Source: Flavobacterium lotistagni (lineage in GTDB: Bacteria; Bacteroidota; Bacteroidia; Flavobacteriales; Flavobacteriaceae). From it: DNA of 64,000 bases. The stretch covers positions 590,014 through 654,013 of the forward strand of contig NZ_JAAJBU010000001.1 of assembly GCF_011392125.1 (NCBI RefSeq), given 5' to 3'. The position numbers were made by a program, and so were the translations under genes. Below the pieces are notes generated by a model that had not been told where the DNA came from, made no database searches, and saw nothing but the letters and a program-made list of their open reading frames with translations. Positions 43,433 to 52,112 of the stretch are shown piece after piece (within the stretch, counting starts at the first letter, position 1; every line of letters begins with the position of its first letter).

Positions 43433-45529
43433 TCAAATCGAGGCTAAAGCTGACAAAACTTTTTCATCCTTTTCTGAATTTTTGAGTTCGGTCAAGTTGG
43501 ATTGCAAAGCTTCGAGATTCGGACGGTCATTTTTCAAATTTTCAATCGCTTGCCAACGAACAATGGCTGATTCGCTTTTGAGTGACATCGCGTAAAGCTT
43601 TTGCATTGTTTCAGCATCGGTATTGTCTGGCTTAATCGTATCAGAATATTTCATGAGCCAGTTTGCAAACAAAAGCGAACTCTTATTGTTGTTAATGTTT
43701 TTGCGTAAAGCGTTTTGCAACAAACTGAAATTCTCAACCGAGTTCAAGCTCTCGCCAATCATTTTCTCGATGTTGGCTCTTTCTTGTTCATTCTCTGCCT
43801 TGAAATACCTATTGATTTCCTTGAGCGAATTGTTGATGCTGTTCTCGTCTTTCTTACCTTTTTCTTCCCAAGTATCTTTAAGACCGACAGTTTTATTGAA
43901 AACCAATTTCCCGTCTTTAGAATCGGAATCAACGGTGAAATAACCCAATCGTTGGAATTGAAACTTATCTTCAACTTTGGCAGTTTCCATACTTGGCTCG
44001 AGATAACCCGTAACCACTTTCAAGGAATTCGGATTCACAAACTCTAAGAAATCTTTCTCCTTATGAGAATCCGGAGCTTCATCGGTAAACAAACGGTCAT
44101 ACAAACGCACTTCCGCTGCAATGGCATGCTTTACAGAAACCCAATGCAAAGTTCCGGAAACCTTTCGCATACTGGCCTCGGTACCACTTCCACTTAAAGA
44201 ATCCGTATCATACGTCGCATGGATTTCAGTGATGTTTCCCACTGCATCTTTGACAACATTTTCGCCTTTGATGATGTAAGCATTCTTCAAACGGACCTCT
44301 TTTCCAATACTCAAACGGAAAAACTTAGCTGGCGCATCTTCCAAAAAATCTTCTCTTTCAATATACAACTCGCGCGAAAACGGCACTTTTCTGAACCCGG
44401 CATTCTCATCTTCAGGATTGTTTTCGGCCTCCAACCATTCTACTTTTCCTTCCGGATAGTTGGTAATAATCAGTTTGACCGGATCAATAACTGCCATCAC
44501 TCTGGGCGCTGTTTTGTTCAAATCTTCACGTACACAAAACTCCAATAAAGACACATCAATCAAATTATCGCGCTTGGCAATACCGATAGTTTTGGCAAAA
44601 TTCCGAATCGATGCCGGCGTATATCCGCGACGTCGAAGCCCTGAAATGGTCGACATTCTCGGATCATCCCAACCACTAACATATTGTTCCTTGACCAACT
44701 GCATCAGCTTTCTTTTACTCACTACGGTATGACTTAAATTCCGACGAGCAAATTCACGTTGCTTTGGGCGAATCAATTTCGAATCGTAAATCTGATCTAG
44801 AAACCAATCGTATAATTCGCGATGCGGTAAAAACTCCAACGTACAGAAAGAGTGCGAAATCTGCTCGAGATAATCGCTTTCTCCGTGGGCCCAATCATAC
44901 ATCGGATAGATGCACCAATCATTGCCTGTTCGGTGGTGGTGTTTGTGTAAAATGCGATACATGATCGGGTCACGCATGAGCATATTGGTTGATTTCATAT
45001 CAATCTTGGCGCGCAAGATGTGGGTGCCTTCTTCGAATTCGCCATTTTTCATACGATTGAAAAGGTCTAGATTTTCTTCTACGGAACGATTGCGATAAGG
45101 GCTGTCAACGCCAGGTGTGGTTGGCGTTCCTTTTTGTTGGGCCATTTCTTCAGACGTCTGGCTGTCGACATAAGCTTTTCCTTTTTTGATGAGCTCAATC
45201 GTCCAATCGTATAACTGCTGGAAATAATCCGAAGCATAACGCTCCTCGGCCCATTGATAGCCCAACCATTGCACATCGCGTTTGATGGCATCTACAAATT
45301 CTTGTTCTTCTTTGGCCGGATTAGTATCGTCAAAACGGAGATTCACCGGTGCCTTGTAATCGATTCCTAAACCGAAATTCAAAGCAATCGCACTGGCGTG
45401 ACCCAAATGCAGATAACCGTTGGGTTCTGGTGGAAATCGAAAACGCAAAGCCTTTGGCGATAAACCGTTTTTGAGATCTTCTTCTATGATTTGCTCGATG
45501 AAATTCAGTGATTTTTCTTCGGTAGACAT
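43433..45529 (-). CDS. glnS: Glutaminyl-tRNA synthetase with C-terminal extension
   Basis: 698 residues; E. coli GlnRS has about 550. The HIGH motif is GYLHLGHAS, the KMSKS loop is VVSKRKL, and PPEPNGYLH and DDTNP identify GlnRS and not GluRS. The anticodon-binding beta-barrels run to about residue 560, after which about 130 helical residues follow (GESLNSVENFSLLQNALRKNI and an HEAT-like tail, ending LSALASI). Presence of GlnRS implies direct charging of tRNA-Gln. Monocistronic. Confidence 0.95.
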   Translation of the reverse strand: MSTEEKSLNFIEQIIEEDLKNGLSPKALRFRFPPEPNGYLHLGHASAIALNFGLGIDYKAPVNLRFDDTNPAKEEQEFVDAIKRDVQWLGYQWAEERYASDYFQQLYDWTIELIKKGKAYVDSQTSEEMAQQKGTPTTPGVDSPYRNRSVEENLDLFNRMKNGEFEEGTHILRAKIDMKSTNMLMRDPIMYRILHKHHHRTGNDWCIYPMYDWAHGESDYLEQISHSFCTLEFLPHRELYDWFLDQIYDSKLIRPKQREFARRNLSHTVVSKRKLMQLVKEQYVSGWDDPRMSTISGLRRRGYTPASIRNFAKTIGIAKRDNLIDVSLLEFCVREDLNKTAPRVMAVIDPVKLIITNYPEGKVEWLEAENNPEDENAGFRKVPFSRELYIEREDFLEDAPAKFFRLSIGKEVRLKNAYIIKGENVVKDAVGNITEIHATYDTDSLSGSGTEASMRKVSGTLHWVSVKHAIAAEVRLYDRLFTDEAPDSHKEKDFLEFVNPNSLKVVTGYLEPSMETAKVEDKFQFQRLGYFTVDSDSKDGKLVFNKTVGLKDTWEEKGKKDENSINNSLKEINRYFKAENEQERANIEKMIGESLNSVENFSLLQNALRKNINNNKSSLLFANWLMKYSDTIKPDNTDAETMQKLYAMSLKSESAIVRWQAIENLKNDRPNLEALQSNLTELKNSEKDEKVLSALASI

Positions 45530-45640
45530 AAGCTAAATTTAGAGCGGCTAAGTTATCAAAAATGTTGGTAATTCTTGAAGCCGTTCATTCGGTAATTTGT
45601 ACTTTTATGCTATTAAACCCTAAGACCTCAATACATTGTT

Positions 45641-46000
45641 ATGGGAACTATCAAACTAAAGAATATCAGGACTTTTTCTTACCACGGCTGCTTAGTTGAG
45701 GAAGGAAAAATTGGCTCAGATTACACAACCGATCTCGAAATAAAAACCGATTTGAGAAAATCTTCCTTAAGCGACAAGCTTGAAGATACCGTTGATTATG
45801 TGCTTTTGAACCGCATTGTGGTGGAAGAAATGGCCATTCGTTCTCATTTATTGGAACATGTAGCGCACCGCATTGTAGCGCGTATTTTTAAAGAAATACC
45901 GGCTGTTTCTAGAATTATGCTTTCGGTTTCTAAAATCAATCCGCCTATTGGTGGTGATGTTGAAGCCGTTACGATTGAAATGGAAGAATACCGAAATTAA
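45641..46000 (+). CDS. folB: Dihydroneopterin aldolase
   Basis: 119 residues. The folate-pathway signature is KNIRTFSYHGCLVEEGKIGSDY, with the substrate-binding Tyr and conserved Glu/Gly, then the segment DTVDYVLLNRIV and, at the C-terminus, KINPPIGGDVEAVTIEMEE, with the K-x-N/P-P pattern of FolB. It cleaves dihydroneopterin to hydroxymethyl-dihydropterin. It is a single gene upstream of tRNA-Cys. Confidence 0.92.
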   Translation: MGTIKLKNIRTFSYHGCLVEEGKIGSDYTTDLEIKTDLRKSSLSDKLEDTVDYVLLNRIVVEEMAIRSHLLEHVAHRIVARIFKEIPAVSRIMLSVSKINPPIGGDVEAVTIEMEEYRN

Positions 46001-46057
46001 ACGCAGATTTTTTCTGAATAATTTCTATATTAAAATTTAGTTTTAAAATTATTTTAT

Positions 46058-46065
46058 TAAGTTTG
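46058..46065 (+). promoter_or_regulatory. -7 element of tRNA-Cys
   Basis: TAAGTTTG, exact TAnnTTTG, 13 bases before the tRNA 5' end. Confidence 0.5.
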
Positions 46066-46078
46066 CGACCAATATTTT

Positions 46079-46149
46079 GGCGTCGTGGCCGAGTGGCTAG
46101 GCTGGGCTCTGCAAAAGCTCCTACAGCGGTTCGAATCCGCTCGATGCCT
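46079..46149 (+). tRNA. tRNA-Cys (anticodon GCA)
   Basis: A full cloverleaf can be drawn. Acceptor stem GGCGTCG (46079-46085) pairs with CGATGCC (46142-46148, one G-T pair). The D arm is GCC...GGC. The anticodon stem GGGCT/AGCTC closes the loop CTGCAAA with anticodon GCA at 46110-46112. The T arm is AGCGG-TTCGAAT-CCGCT. The discriminator base is T (U73), as expected for tRNA-Cys. CCA is not encoded. Confidence 0.96.
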
Positions 46150-46271
46150 CTGAATAAGAGAAACCTTCAAAGAAATTTGAGGGTTTTTTTTTATGTTTAA
46201 ATTTTTTAAAAAAATTCATTAAAGTTGTTGGTTCGAATCCGCTCGATGCCTCTGAATGAGAGAAACCTTCA
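46128..46271 (+). repeat. Direct repeat of the tRNA-Cys 3' end and downstream sequence (att-like scar)
   Basis: Bases 46128-46169 and 46230-46271 match at 41 of 42 positions (one A/G difference). The repeat covers the T loop, 3' acceptor strand and 20 bases past the tRNA. The copies are 102 bases apart. The second copy has no 5' half and cannot fold into a tRNA. This is the pattern left by site-specific integration at a tRNA 3' end, here with almost nothing between the copies. Confidence 0.85.
46161..46192 (+). terminator. Terminator after tRNA-Cys
   Basis: Stem AAACCTTCAAA / TTTGAGGGTTT (one T-G pair) with a 5-base loop and a run of eight T. The second repeat copy ends inside the left arm, so it lacks this hairpin. 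Confidence 0.8.
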
Positions 46272-46375
46272 TGGTGATTTCAAAGATTATTGTTTCTGAT
46301 TTTAAGAAAAAAGTAATCAAATCGAATCTTTATTGGAAAAATAATGAGCAACTTTGGAAATAAAATAAAAACATC

Positions 46376-47071
46376 ATGAAAGCTTTTGGTTTACTTATGT
46401 TGTTGTTGACAAGCGTTTCATTCGCACAAGATTCTAGGCTATTCGAAAACCAATGGTATTTGACCAATCTAATTTTAAATGCAAATGAGAATATTCCACC
46501 ATTCAATAATATGGGAATAACTTTCTATCAAGAAAATTCAAATCTTGACATAAGTGATGCTTGCAATAGTTTGTTTGGTTTTACTGAATTTCCGTCAAAT
46601 AACGTTAGCGATTTTTCGTTCACCGCTTCTGGGCAAACACTTCTAGATTGTATGGATAGAATTGGTTTCGAACAACTGTATTTTGGTTTCTTTTCTGAAA
46701 ACAACACATTAACCAATAATTTCACTTATACAATTTTGGAGTTAGAAAATGAGAAAATTTTGGTCATCAATTCGGAACTAAACAATCAAGCTGTATACTC
46801 AACTCAAATGTTGTCTACAAACCAATATCAAAAATTAAATTTAAATATTAGTCCAAATCCAGTTACGGATTATATCAATATCAAACTTGATGAGCCGATT
46901 ATTGGAAAGGCAACAATCAAAATATACAATAGCATAGGAAAACTTTGCCAGAAACAAGGTTTAAATACGAACCAAGAAACAATTAATATTGAAAAGCTAT
47001 TGAGCGGAATCTACTTGATTATCTTCGAAAATGGAAAAGAAATTACCACTAAAAAGTTTATAAAAAGATGA
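46376..47071 (+). CDS. Small secreted protein with T9SS type A sorting domain (META/HslJ-like N-domain)
   Basis: 231 residues. Signal peptide ends near SVSFAQD. The first domain (about 25-140) has NQWYLTNLILN, then ITFYQ and DACNSLFGFTEF; this resembles META/HslJ-type domains (W-x-L, and C-N-x-x-x-G), though the match is weak. The last ~75 residues form a T9SS sorting domain (LNISPNPVTDYINIKL, then GKATIKIYNSIGKL, and a C-terminal KKFIKR). Base composition is visibly more AT-rich than the neighbours. It lies directly behind the tRNA scar and may have arrived with it (inference). Confidence 0.8.
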   Translation: MKAFGLLMLLLTSVSFAQDSRLFENQWYLTNLILNANENIPPFNNMGITFYQENSNLDISDACNSLFGFTEFPSNNVSDFSFTASGQTLLDCMDRIGFEQLYFGFFSENNTLTNNFTYTILELENEKILVINSELNNQAVYSTQMLSTNQYQKLNLNISPNPVTDYINIKLDEPIIGKATIKIYNSIGKLCQKQGLNTNQETINIEKLLSGIYLIIFENGKEITTKKFIKR

Positions 47072-47184
47072 TATTCTTTTGATAATCTAGGCTAGGCATG
47101 TAATACTGGTTTTACCCATTCTCATACTTGATTTTGATAAAACATTATACGTTCTGTACAAAAAAGGGAAAAGAAATTCAAGCA

Positions 47185-47859
47185 CTACTCTATCTTTTCC
47201 AGAGCCTTTTTAACCAATTTCTGATCGCTTGGGAACCAACCTTGAAACATCAACACAATTCCAAAAATAACTAGTAAGATACTGATGACTTTTTTGATGT
47301 TGAGAATATTGGTAGGAGTAAGTTTACTTCTTAATTGTTTGGCTAATAGTATTTTTCCAATATCCACCAATAGATAAGTCAGTAAAACAGAACTGAAAAA
47401 AGTCACCATTCGCGAGGTTTCCAATTGCAGTTTTGGACCAATAGTGATTAGAATCATAAACCAAAACAACAATACACCAACGTTGATAAAATTCAAGAAA
47501 AAACCTTTAAAAAATAGACTTACATAATTTTTACGAATGAGTTCCTCTACAGCAATTTCGTCTATATTCTTACTCACTTTCTTTAGTTTTAGAAACGAAA
47601 TAATGCCGTAAGTAAGCATCACAATGCCGCCGAAAATAAAAATAGCCGGATCGTCTTTAATACCTTGAATCAAACGATAACTACTGAAGTAGGCTACTGC
47701 AATGAAGACCATATCGGCCAAAACCACTCCAAGATCGAATACAAAAGCCGCCCGAAAGCCTTTCACAGCACTGGTTTCCAACAATACAAAAAAAACAGGG
47801 CCTACCAGAAAACTCAAAAAAATACCCAAAGGAATTCCGGTAATTATATCTTCAATCAT
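47185..47859 (-). CDS. LysE family amino-acid exporter
   Basis: 224 residues with six membrane helices. The opening GIPLGIFLSFLVGPVFFVLLETSAVKGFRAAFVFDLGVVLADMVFI is the LysE/RhtB signature, including the G-P-x-x-x-x-x-x-x-x-x-x-G-x-R-x-A-x-x-x-x-x-G pattern. The central loop (DEIAVEELIRKN) is charged and the C-terminus has VIFGIVLMFQGWF. The substrate cannot be told. A minus-strand neighbour of the GIN gene, but with a 35-base gap. Confidence 0.9.
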   Translation of the reverse strand: MIEDIITGIPLGIFLSFLVGPVFFVLLETSAVKGFRAAFVFDLGVVLADMVFIAVAYFSSYRLIQGIKDDPAIFIFGGIVMLTYGIISFLKLKKVSKNIDEIAVEELIRKNYVSLFFKGFFLNFINVGVLLFWFMILITIGPKLQLETSRMVTFFSSVLLTYLLVDIGKILLAKQLRSKLTPTNILNIKKVISILLVIFGIVLMFQGWFPSDQKLVKKALEKIE

Positions 47860-47894
47860 GAATGGTTTTTAGGTAAAAATAAGAATATTTCTCA

Positions 47895-48560
47895 TTAGTC
47901 TTCCTTTTCGTAGATTTTTCCGCCGGCAATCACTTTCTGGTTGATTTCCTTTGGATGGCCGTAAATCACGATGTCTCCGCCGGCACGAACTTTAGCATCA
48001 ACCGATTCTGAAGCATTGATTTCAGCCTCGCCACCGGCATTTGCGGTAATGGTAGTTTGTGCTGTTTTTAAATTTGAAGCATGATAAATTCCGCCCGAAT
48101 TAATTAAAACATCTTGACCTGTTGCAATTCCTTGTAATTTCACTTTCGACCCATTGGTGACTCTAGCTTCCAATTGGTCTACTTCTAAAGTCAAATCTAC
48201 ACTCGCACCTTCCTTGGCGATGATATCGAAATGATTGGCAACCACAGCAGCTTCGCCCGCAATTCTCGAGCCTTCGTTGGCTTCAACAGCTTCAAGGTTA
48301 GTATAATAAACTGTAGCCGAAATGTTATCGCCAGAAAGCATTTTGGTAAGCGGCATACGGATTTTAAGCTCGCCGTTTTTGTTAATTAGTTCTACTTCTT
48401 TGGAACCTTTACCTTGTAAAACCACTTTGTTTTCGCGTGATGGAATCAGCATTACATCAATCTGATCAAAAGCGGTTATTTTGTTGAAATCACCCACGTT
48501 TTTTTGTTGGGCAATCATGCTAAAAGTGGCACAAATCCACAATAAAATTACTTGTTTCAT
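47895..48560 (-). CDS. Head GIN domain (DUF2807) secreted protein
   Basis: 221 residues from the ATG at 48560, where the signal peptide MKQVILLWICATFSMIAQ begins; an ATG 3 codons earlier (48569) overlaps the end of rnr and is also possible. The rest shows repeating short strands with G-x-A-x-V and NGSKVKLQG-type steps, the right-handed beta-helix of the GIN domain (NVGDFNKITAFDQIDVMLIP, IVIYGHPKEINQKVIAGGKIYEKE). Function unknown; probably envelope. It follows rnr directly. Confidence 0.85.
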   Translation of the reverse strand: MKQVILLWICATFSMIAQQKNVGDFNKITAFDQIDVMLIPSRENKVVLQGKGSKEVELINKNGELKIRMPLTKMLSGDNISATVYYTNLEAVEANEGSRIAGEAAVVANHFDIIAKEGASVDLTLEVDQLEARVTNGSKVKLQGIATGQDVLINSGGIYHASNLKTAQTTITANAGGEAEINASESVDAKVRAGGDIVIYGHPKEINQKVIAGGKIYEKED

Positions 48561-48561
48561 T

Positions 48562-50742
48562 TTACTCATTTTTTCTAATAAAATGGAAATCGAGTTGTTT
48601 TTTGACTAAATCGGCGTTTTTCACCTTGACAATTACTTCATCGCCAAGTTGCAGTAGGTTTTTAGAAATTTCGCCTACTAAGGCATACTGTTTTTCATCG
48701 AAAGTATAATAATCATCGCGAATTTCACGAATACGACACATACCTTCACATTTGTTTTCAATAATCTCAACATAAATGCCCCATTCGGTCACACCTGAAA
48801 TTACACCTAAGAATTCTTGATCTTTGTGGTCTTGCATGTATTTCACCTGCATGTATTTAATGCTGTCGCGCTCGGCGTTGGTGGCCAAGGCTTCCATGTT
48901 GGAGGAATGTTCGCATTTTTCTTCATACAATTCAGCATCGGCAGATTTTCCGCCATCGAGGTAATGCTGCAAAAGTCGGTGTACCATCACATCAGGATAA
49001 CGACGAATCGGTGAAGTAAAGTGTGAATAATAATCGAATGCCAAACCGTAATGGCCAATATTATCGGTCGAATATTTCGCTTTACTCATACTGCGAATCG
49101 CTAAAGTATCCACAAGGTTCTGTTCCTTTTTTCCTACGACATCTGTCAGTAAATTATTAAGCGATTTAGAAATATCAGCTTTAGATTTGAAGTTAATGCT
49201 ATAACCGAATTTAGAAATAATACCTTGTAGGTTAATCAGCTTATCTTCATTGGGTTCATCGTGAATTCTGTACACAAAAGTTTTCTTTTGCTTGCCGATG
49301 AATTCTGCTACTTTTCTGTTGGCTAAAAGCATGAATTCTTCAATGAGGTGATTCGCGTCTTTGGCAATTTTAAAATACACGCCAACGGGCTCTGCATTTT
49401 CATCGAGGTTGAATTTGACTTCTACTTTATCAAATGATATCGCTCCTTCAGCCAAACGTTTGTAACGCAAAATTTTAGCAAGCTGGTCGAGTTTTAGAGT
49501 TGCTTCGACAACCGGAGCGTTAACTTTATAGGCCTTTCCGGTAAGGGAAATCGCTGCGGGAATGGTATCGTCTTTAGTTTCTATGATATACTGCGCTTCT
49601 TCGTAAGCAAAACGTTGGTCAGAATAAATAACGGTTCGGCCAAACCACTGGTTAATGATTTGGGCTTTTGCATTGATTTCGAATATCGCCGAGAAGGTAT
49701 ATTTCTCTTCATTCGGACGCAACGAACAAGCAAAATTCGACAACACTTCGGGAAGCATTGGCACAACGCGATCCACTAAATATACCGAAGTAGCGCGTTG
49801 GTATGCTTCATCGTCTAAAATGGTTCCTTCTTTAAGATAATAAGAAACATCGGCTATGTGAATTCCGATTTCGTAGTTTCCGTTTTCCAGTTTTTTGAAA
49901 GATAACGCATCATCGAAGTCTTTGGCATCTTTAGGATCAATCGTGAAAGTCAGCGTATCGCGCATATCACGACGATTCTTAATTTCACTATCTTGAATCG
50001 AAGTATCAATTTTCTGGGCATACATTTCCACTTCAATAGGAAAATCATAAGGCAAACCGTATTCGGCTAAAATTGCATGAATTTCGGTATCGTGTTCACC
50101 AGGTTTTCCTAGAACTTTGATAATCGAACCAAACGGGCTGTCGGCTTTCTTGGGCCAATCTTCGATTTTAGCAATCACTACATCGCCTTGCTCGGCATCC
50201 GCTATTTTATCTTTAGGAATGAAAATATCGGTATACATTTTAGCATTGGCTGTGGTGACAAAAGCAAAATTTTTCTGGATATCAATCACGCCGACAAATT
50301 CGGTTTTGGCACGCTCGAGTACTTCAATTACTTCGCCTTCCGGACGTTTGCCTTTGCGCCGGTTATACACATACACTTTGACTTTGTCTTTATCTAGAGC
50401 GTGATTGAGGTTGCTAGTAGGAATAAACACATCTTCTTCGAATTCCTCACAAATAAAGTAAGCGGTTTTGCGCGAAGTCATATCGATAGTACCGTCGTAA
50501 TAATCTTGGCTAATGGCTTTTACCAAATATTTTCCGGGTTCCGACTCTATAATGACTTTTTGTGCGGCAAGAATTTTTAAATCTTTAATGATTTCATTGC
50601 GGCTCTTGGTATCACTGAGTTCGAGTATGGCCGCAATTTGTTTATAATTGAATGGTTTATTGGCGTTTTGAGAAAGTATTTTAAGTATTTTTTCAGAGAA
50701 CGTCTTGGATTTCTTTCCAAATTTTTTAGGCTTCTTGCTCAT
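48562..50742 (-). CDS. rnr: Ribonuclease R
   Basis: 726 residues. An N-terminal winged helix and cold-shock domains lead to the RNB catalytic domain: RDTLTFTIDPKDAKDFDDALS has the four Asp that bind Mg2+ (about 265-285). The C-terminal S1 domain begins near 640 (GVISGVTEWGIYVEI). It degrades structured RNA 3' to 5'. A start at 50742 is preceded by A-rich sequence. The GIN gene overlaps or abuts its end. Confidence 0.96.
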   Translation of the reverse strand: MSKKPKKFGKKSKTFSEKILKILSQNANKPFNYKQIAAILELSDTKSRNEIIKDLKILAAQKVIIESEPGKYLVKAISQDYYDGTIDMTSRKTAYFICEEFEEDVFIPTSNLNHALDKDKVKVYVYNRRKGKRPEGEVIEVLERAKTEFVGVIDIQKNFAFVTTANAKMYTDIFIPKDKIADAEQGDVVIAKIEDWPKKADSPFGSIIKVLGKPGEHDTEIHAILAEYGLPYDFPIEVEMYAQKIDTSIQDSEIKNRRDMRDTLTFTIDPKDAKDFDDALSFKKLENGNYEIGIHIADVSYYLKEGTILDDEAYQRATSVYLVDRVVPMLPEVLSNFACSLRPNEEKYTFSAIFEINAKAQIINQWFGRTVIYSDQRFAYEEAQYIIETKDDTIPAAISLTGKAYKVNAPVVEATLKLDQLAKILRYKRLAEGAISFDKVEVKFNLDENAEPVGVYFKIAKDANHLIEEFMLLANRKVAEFIGKQKKTFVYRIHDEPNEDKLINLQGIISKFGYSINFKSKADISKSLNNLLTDVVGKKEQNLVDTLAIRSMSKAKYSTDNIGHYGLAFDYYSHFTSPIRRYPDVMVHRLLQHYLDGGKSADAELYEEKCEHSSNMEALATNAERDSIKYMQVKYMQDHKDQEFLGVISGVTEWGIYVEIIENKCEGMCRIREIRDDYYTFDEKQYALVGEISKNLLQLGDEVIVKVKNADLVKKQLDFHFIRKNE

Positions 50743-50852
50743 ATATCTTTTCTTGAGGTCTGAAAAGTACGAAATAAGTTCCTAGTTAAAACCACTTACT
50801 CCAGGGTTTAATAGAAATCTAACATTTAAGTATCTTTAGCAAAAAAAGAAAA

Positions 50853-51086
50853 ATGGAATTCATTACTGTTGCCCACTTTAACTTCGCCCATGAAATTGTC
50901 GTATTAAAATCAATACTCGAACACGAGCAAATTCCGCATTTGTTCCAGAACGAAAACTTAATATCGGTAGATCCACTGGCGAGCATTGCTTACGGCGGAA
51001 TTCAACTCAAAGTACATCCGAGCGATACCGAGCGAGTGAAAACCTTGATCGAAAATCTCAATCGGCCTGATCTTAAAATCATCTAA
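50853..51086 (+). CDS. DUF2007 family small protein
   Basis: 77 residues. The pattern HFNFAHEIVVLKSILEHEQIPHLFQNENLISVDP, with GGIQLKV and VKTLIENL, is the DUF2007 ferredoxin-like fold (a putative signal-transducing domain). Function not known. A near-consensus -7 (TATCTTTA, 50831-50838) lies upstream. It points towards the AT-rich gap. Confidence 0.88.
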   Translation: MEFITVAHFNFAHEIVVLKSILEHEQIPHLFQNENLISVDPLASIAYGGIQLKVHPSDTERVKTLIENLNRPDLKII

Positions 51087-51666
51087 AGGTTTTCAACACT
51101 TATTAAAAACATCAAAAAATAACTGAAATGAAATTTAAATTTTTGGTGGTTATTATAGCGTGTTGATAAACGCAATAACTTTCAAAAAAGAAGTTTGACT
51201 TTTTTGTTGTACTTTTTTATCACGATTTGTCAACAGCTTTTTGAAAGGCCAAATCATTCATTTTAAAGTAAAATTGTAAAATAATCAACAGTTGTTGACA
51301 AACCCATCAGCTGTATTTTTGTAAATAAGTTGCTGAGGTATTTTTGTTAACAAAGGCGGATTTTACAACGGATAACTTTTACAAAAATTAGCCAAACTTT
51401 ATTTGTTTTTTTGAGGCTAATTTTTGCTTATGAGTTTTAAGCATACCGCCAAAAAAAAGTTCTGATTTTCTTTTTCAAGTTATAAACACTTGATGTTAAA
51501 TTAAGGTAAGCTGAAAATCAAGCTTTTGTAAAAATCTATCAACAACAGTTTTTTCTGACTTGGAAATTAAGTTCCAAATCGTGTCCAATTATAAATCTAT
51601 TCCATCAAATTAAAAAGGTACTTCAATAGGATTGATTAAATTTGCGACGCAACCAAAACGCACGAT
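51087..51666. other. AT-rich gene-free region with DnaA-box-like repeats: candidate oriC
   Basis: A 580-base gap without a gene. Six copies of (N3)TCAACA occur: TTTTCAACA 51090-51098, TTATCAACA 51161-51169 (minus), TTGTCAACA 51227-51235, TAATCAACA 51282-51290, TTGTCAACA 51293-51301 (minus) and CTATCAACA 51536-51544. TTGTTAACA (51344-51352), TTATAAACA (51480-51488) and the minus-strand TTATCCGTT (51369-51377) are looser matches. The 51282-51301 pair forms an inverted repeat. AT-rich runs surround them. Gene direction switches here from mostly minus to almost all plus. dnaA is not adjacent. Confidence 0.65.
51637..51644 (+). promoter_or_regulatory. -7 element of rpiB
   Basis: TAAATTTG, exact TAnnTTTG, 22 bases before the ATG at 51667. 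Confidence 0.45.
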
Positions 51667-52098
51667 ATGAAAATAGCTATAGGAAACGACCACGCGGGTC
51701 CAGATTATAAAAAAGCCATCCTGGAGATGCTTATTAGCAAAGGCCACGAAGTAACCAATTACGGAACCGATACTTTCGACAGTGTTGATTATCCGGATTT
51801 TGGTCATCCGGTCGCTAAGGCAGTGTCAGAAAAACAGGCCGACTTTGGCATTGTGATCTGCGGCAGCGGCAACGGCATCGCCATTACGGCCAACAAACAC
51901 CAAAAAGTACGCGCCGCGGTTTGTTGGACCAAAGAAATAGCGGTTTTGGCCCGGCAACACAACGATGCGAATATTATCAGTATTCCTGCTAGGTTTACTT
52001 CGATAGTTCAAGCAGTGGAAATGGTCGAGGTTTTTCTAAACACCGATTTTGAAGGCGGACGGCACGCCAATCGAGTGAATAAAATTGCTTGTCAATAA
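51667..52098 (+). CDS. rpiB: Ribose-5-phosphate isomerase B
   Basis: 143 residues. RpiB interconverts ribose-5-phosphate and ribulose-5-phosphate. The N-terminal GNDHAGPDYK and central CGSGNGIAITANKH (with the active Cys) are family signatures; the His/Arg in ARQHNDANI is present. First gene to the right of the candidate origin. The tex gene follows after 14 bases. Confidence 0.95.
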   Translation: MKIAIGNDHAGPDYKKAILEMLISKGHEVTNYGTDTFDSVDYPDFGHPVAKAVSEKQADFGIVICGSGNGIAITANKHQKVRAAVCWTKEIAVLARQHNDANIISIPARFTSIVQAVEMVEVFLNTDFEGGRHANRVNKIACQ

Positions 52099-52112
52099 AG
52101 CATTTGACCAAT

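Noticed and set aside
46230..46271. Second copy of the tRNA 3' half considered as a tRNA gene
   Set aside because: No D arm, anticodon arm or 5' acceptor strand precedes it.
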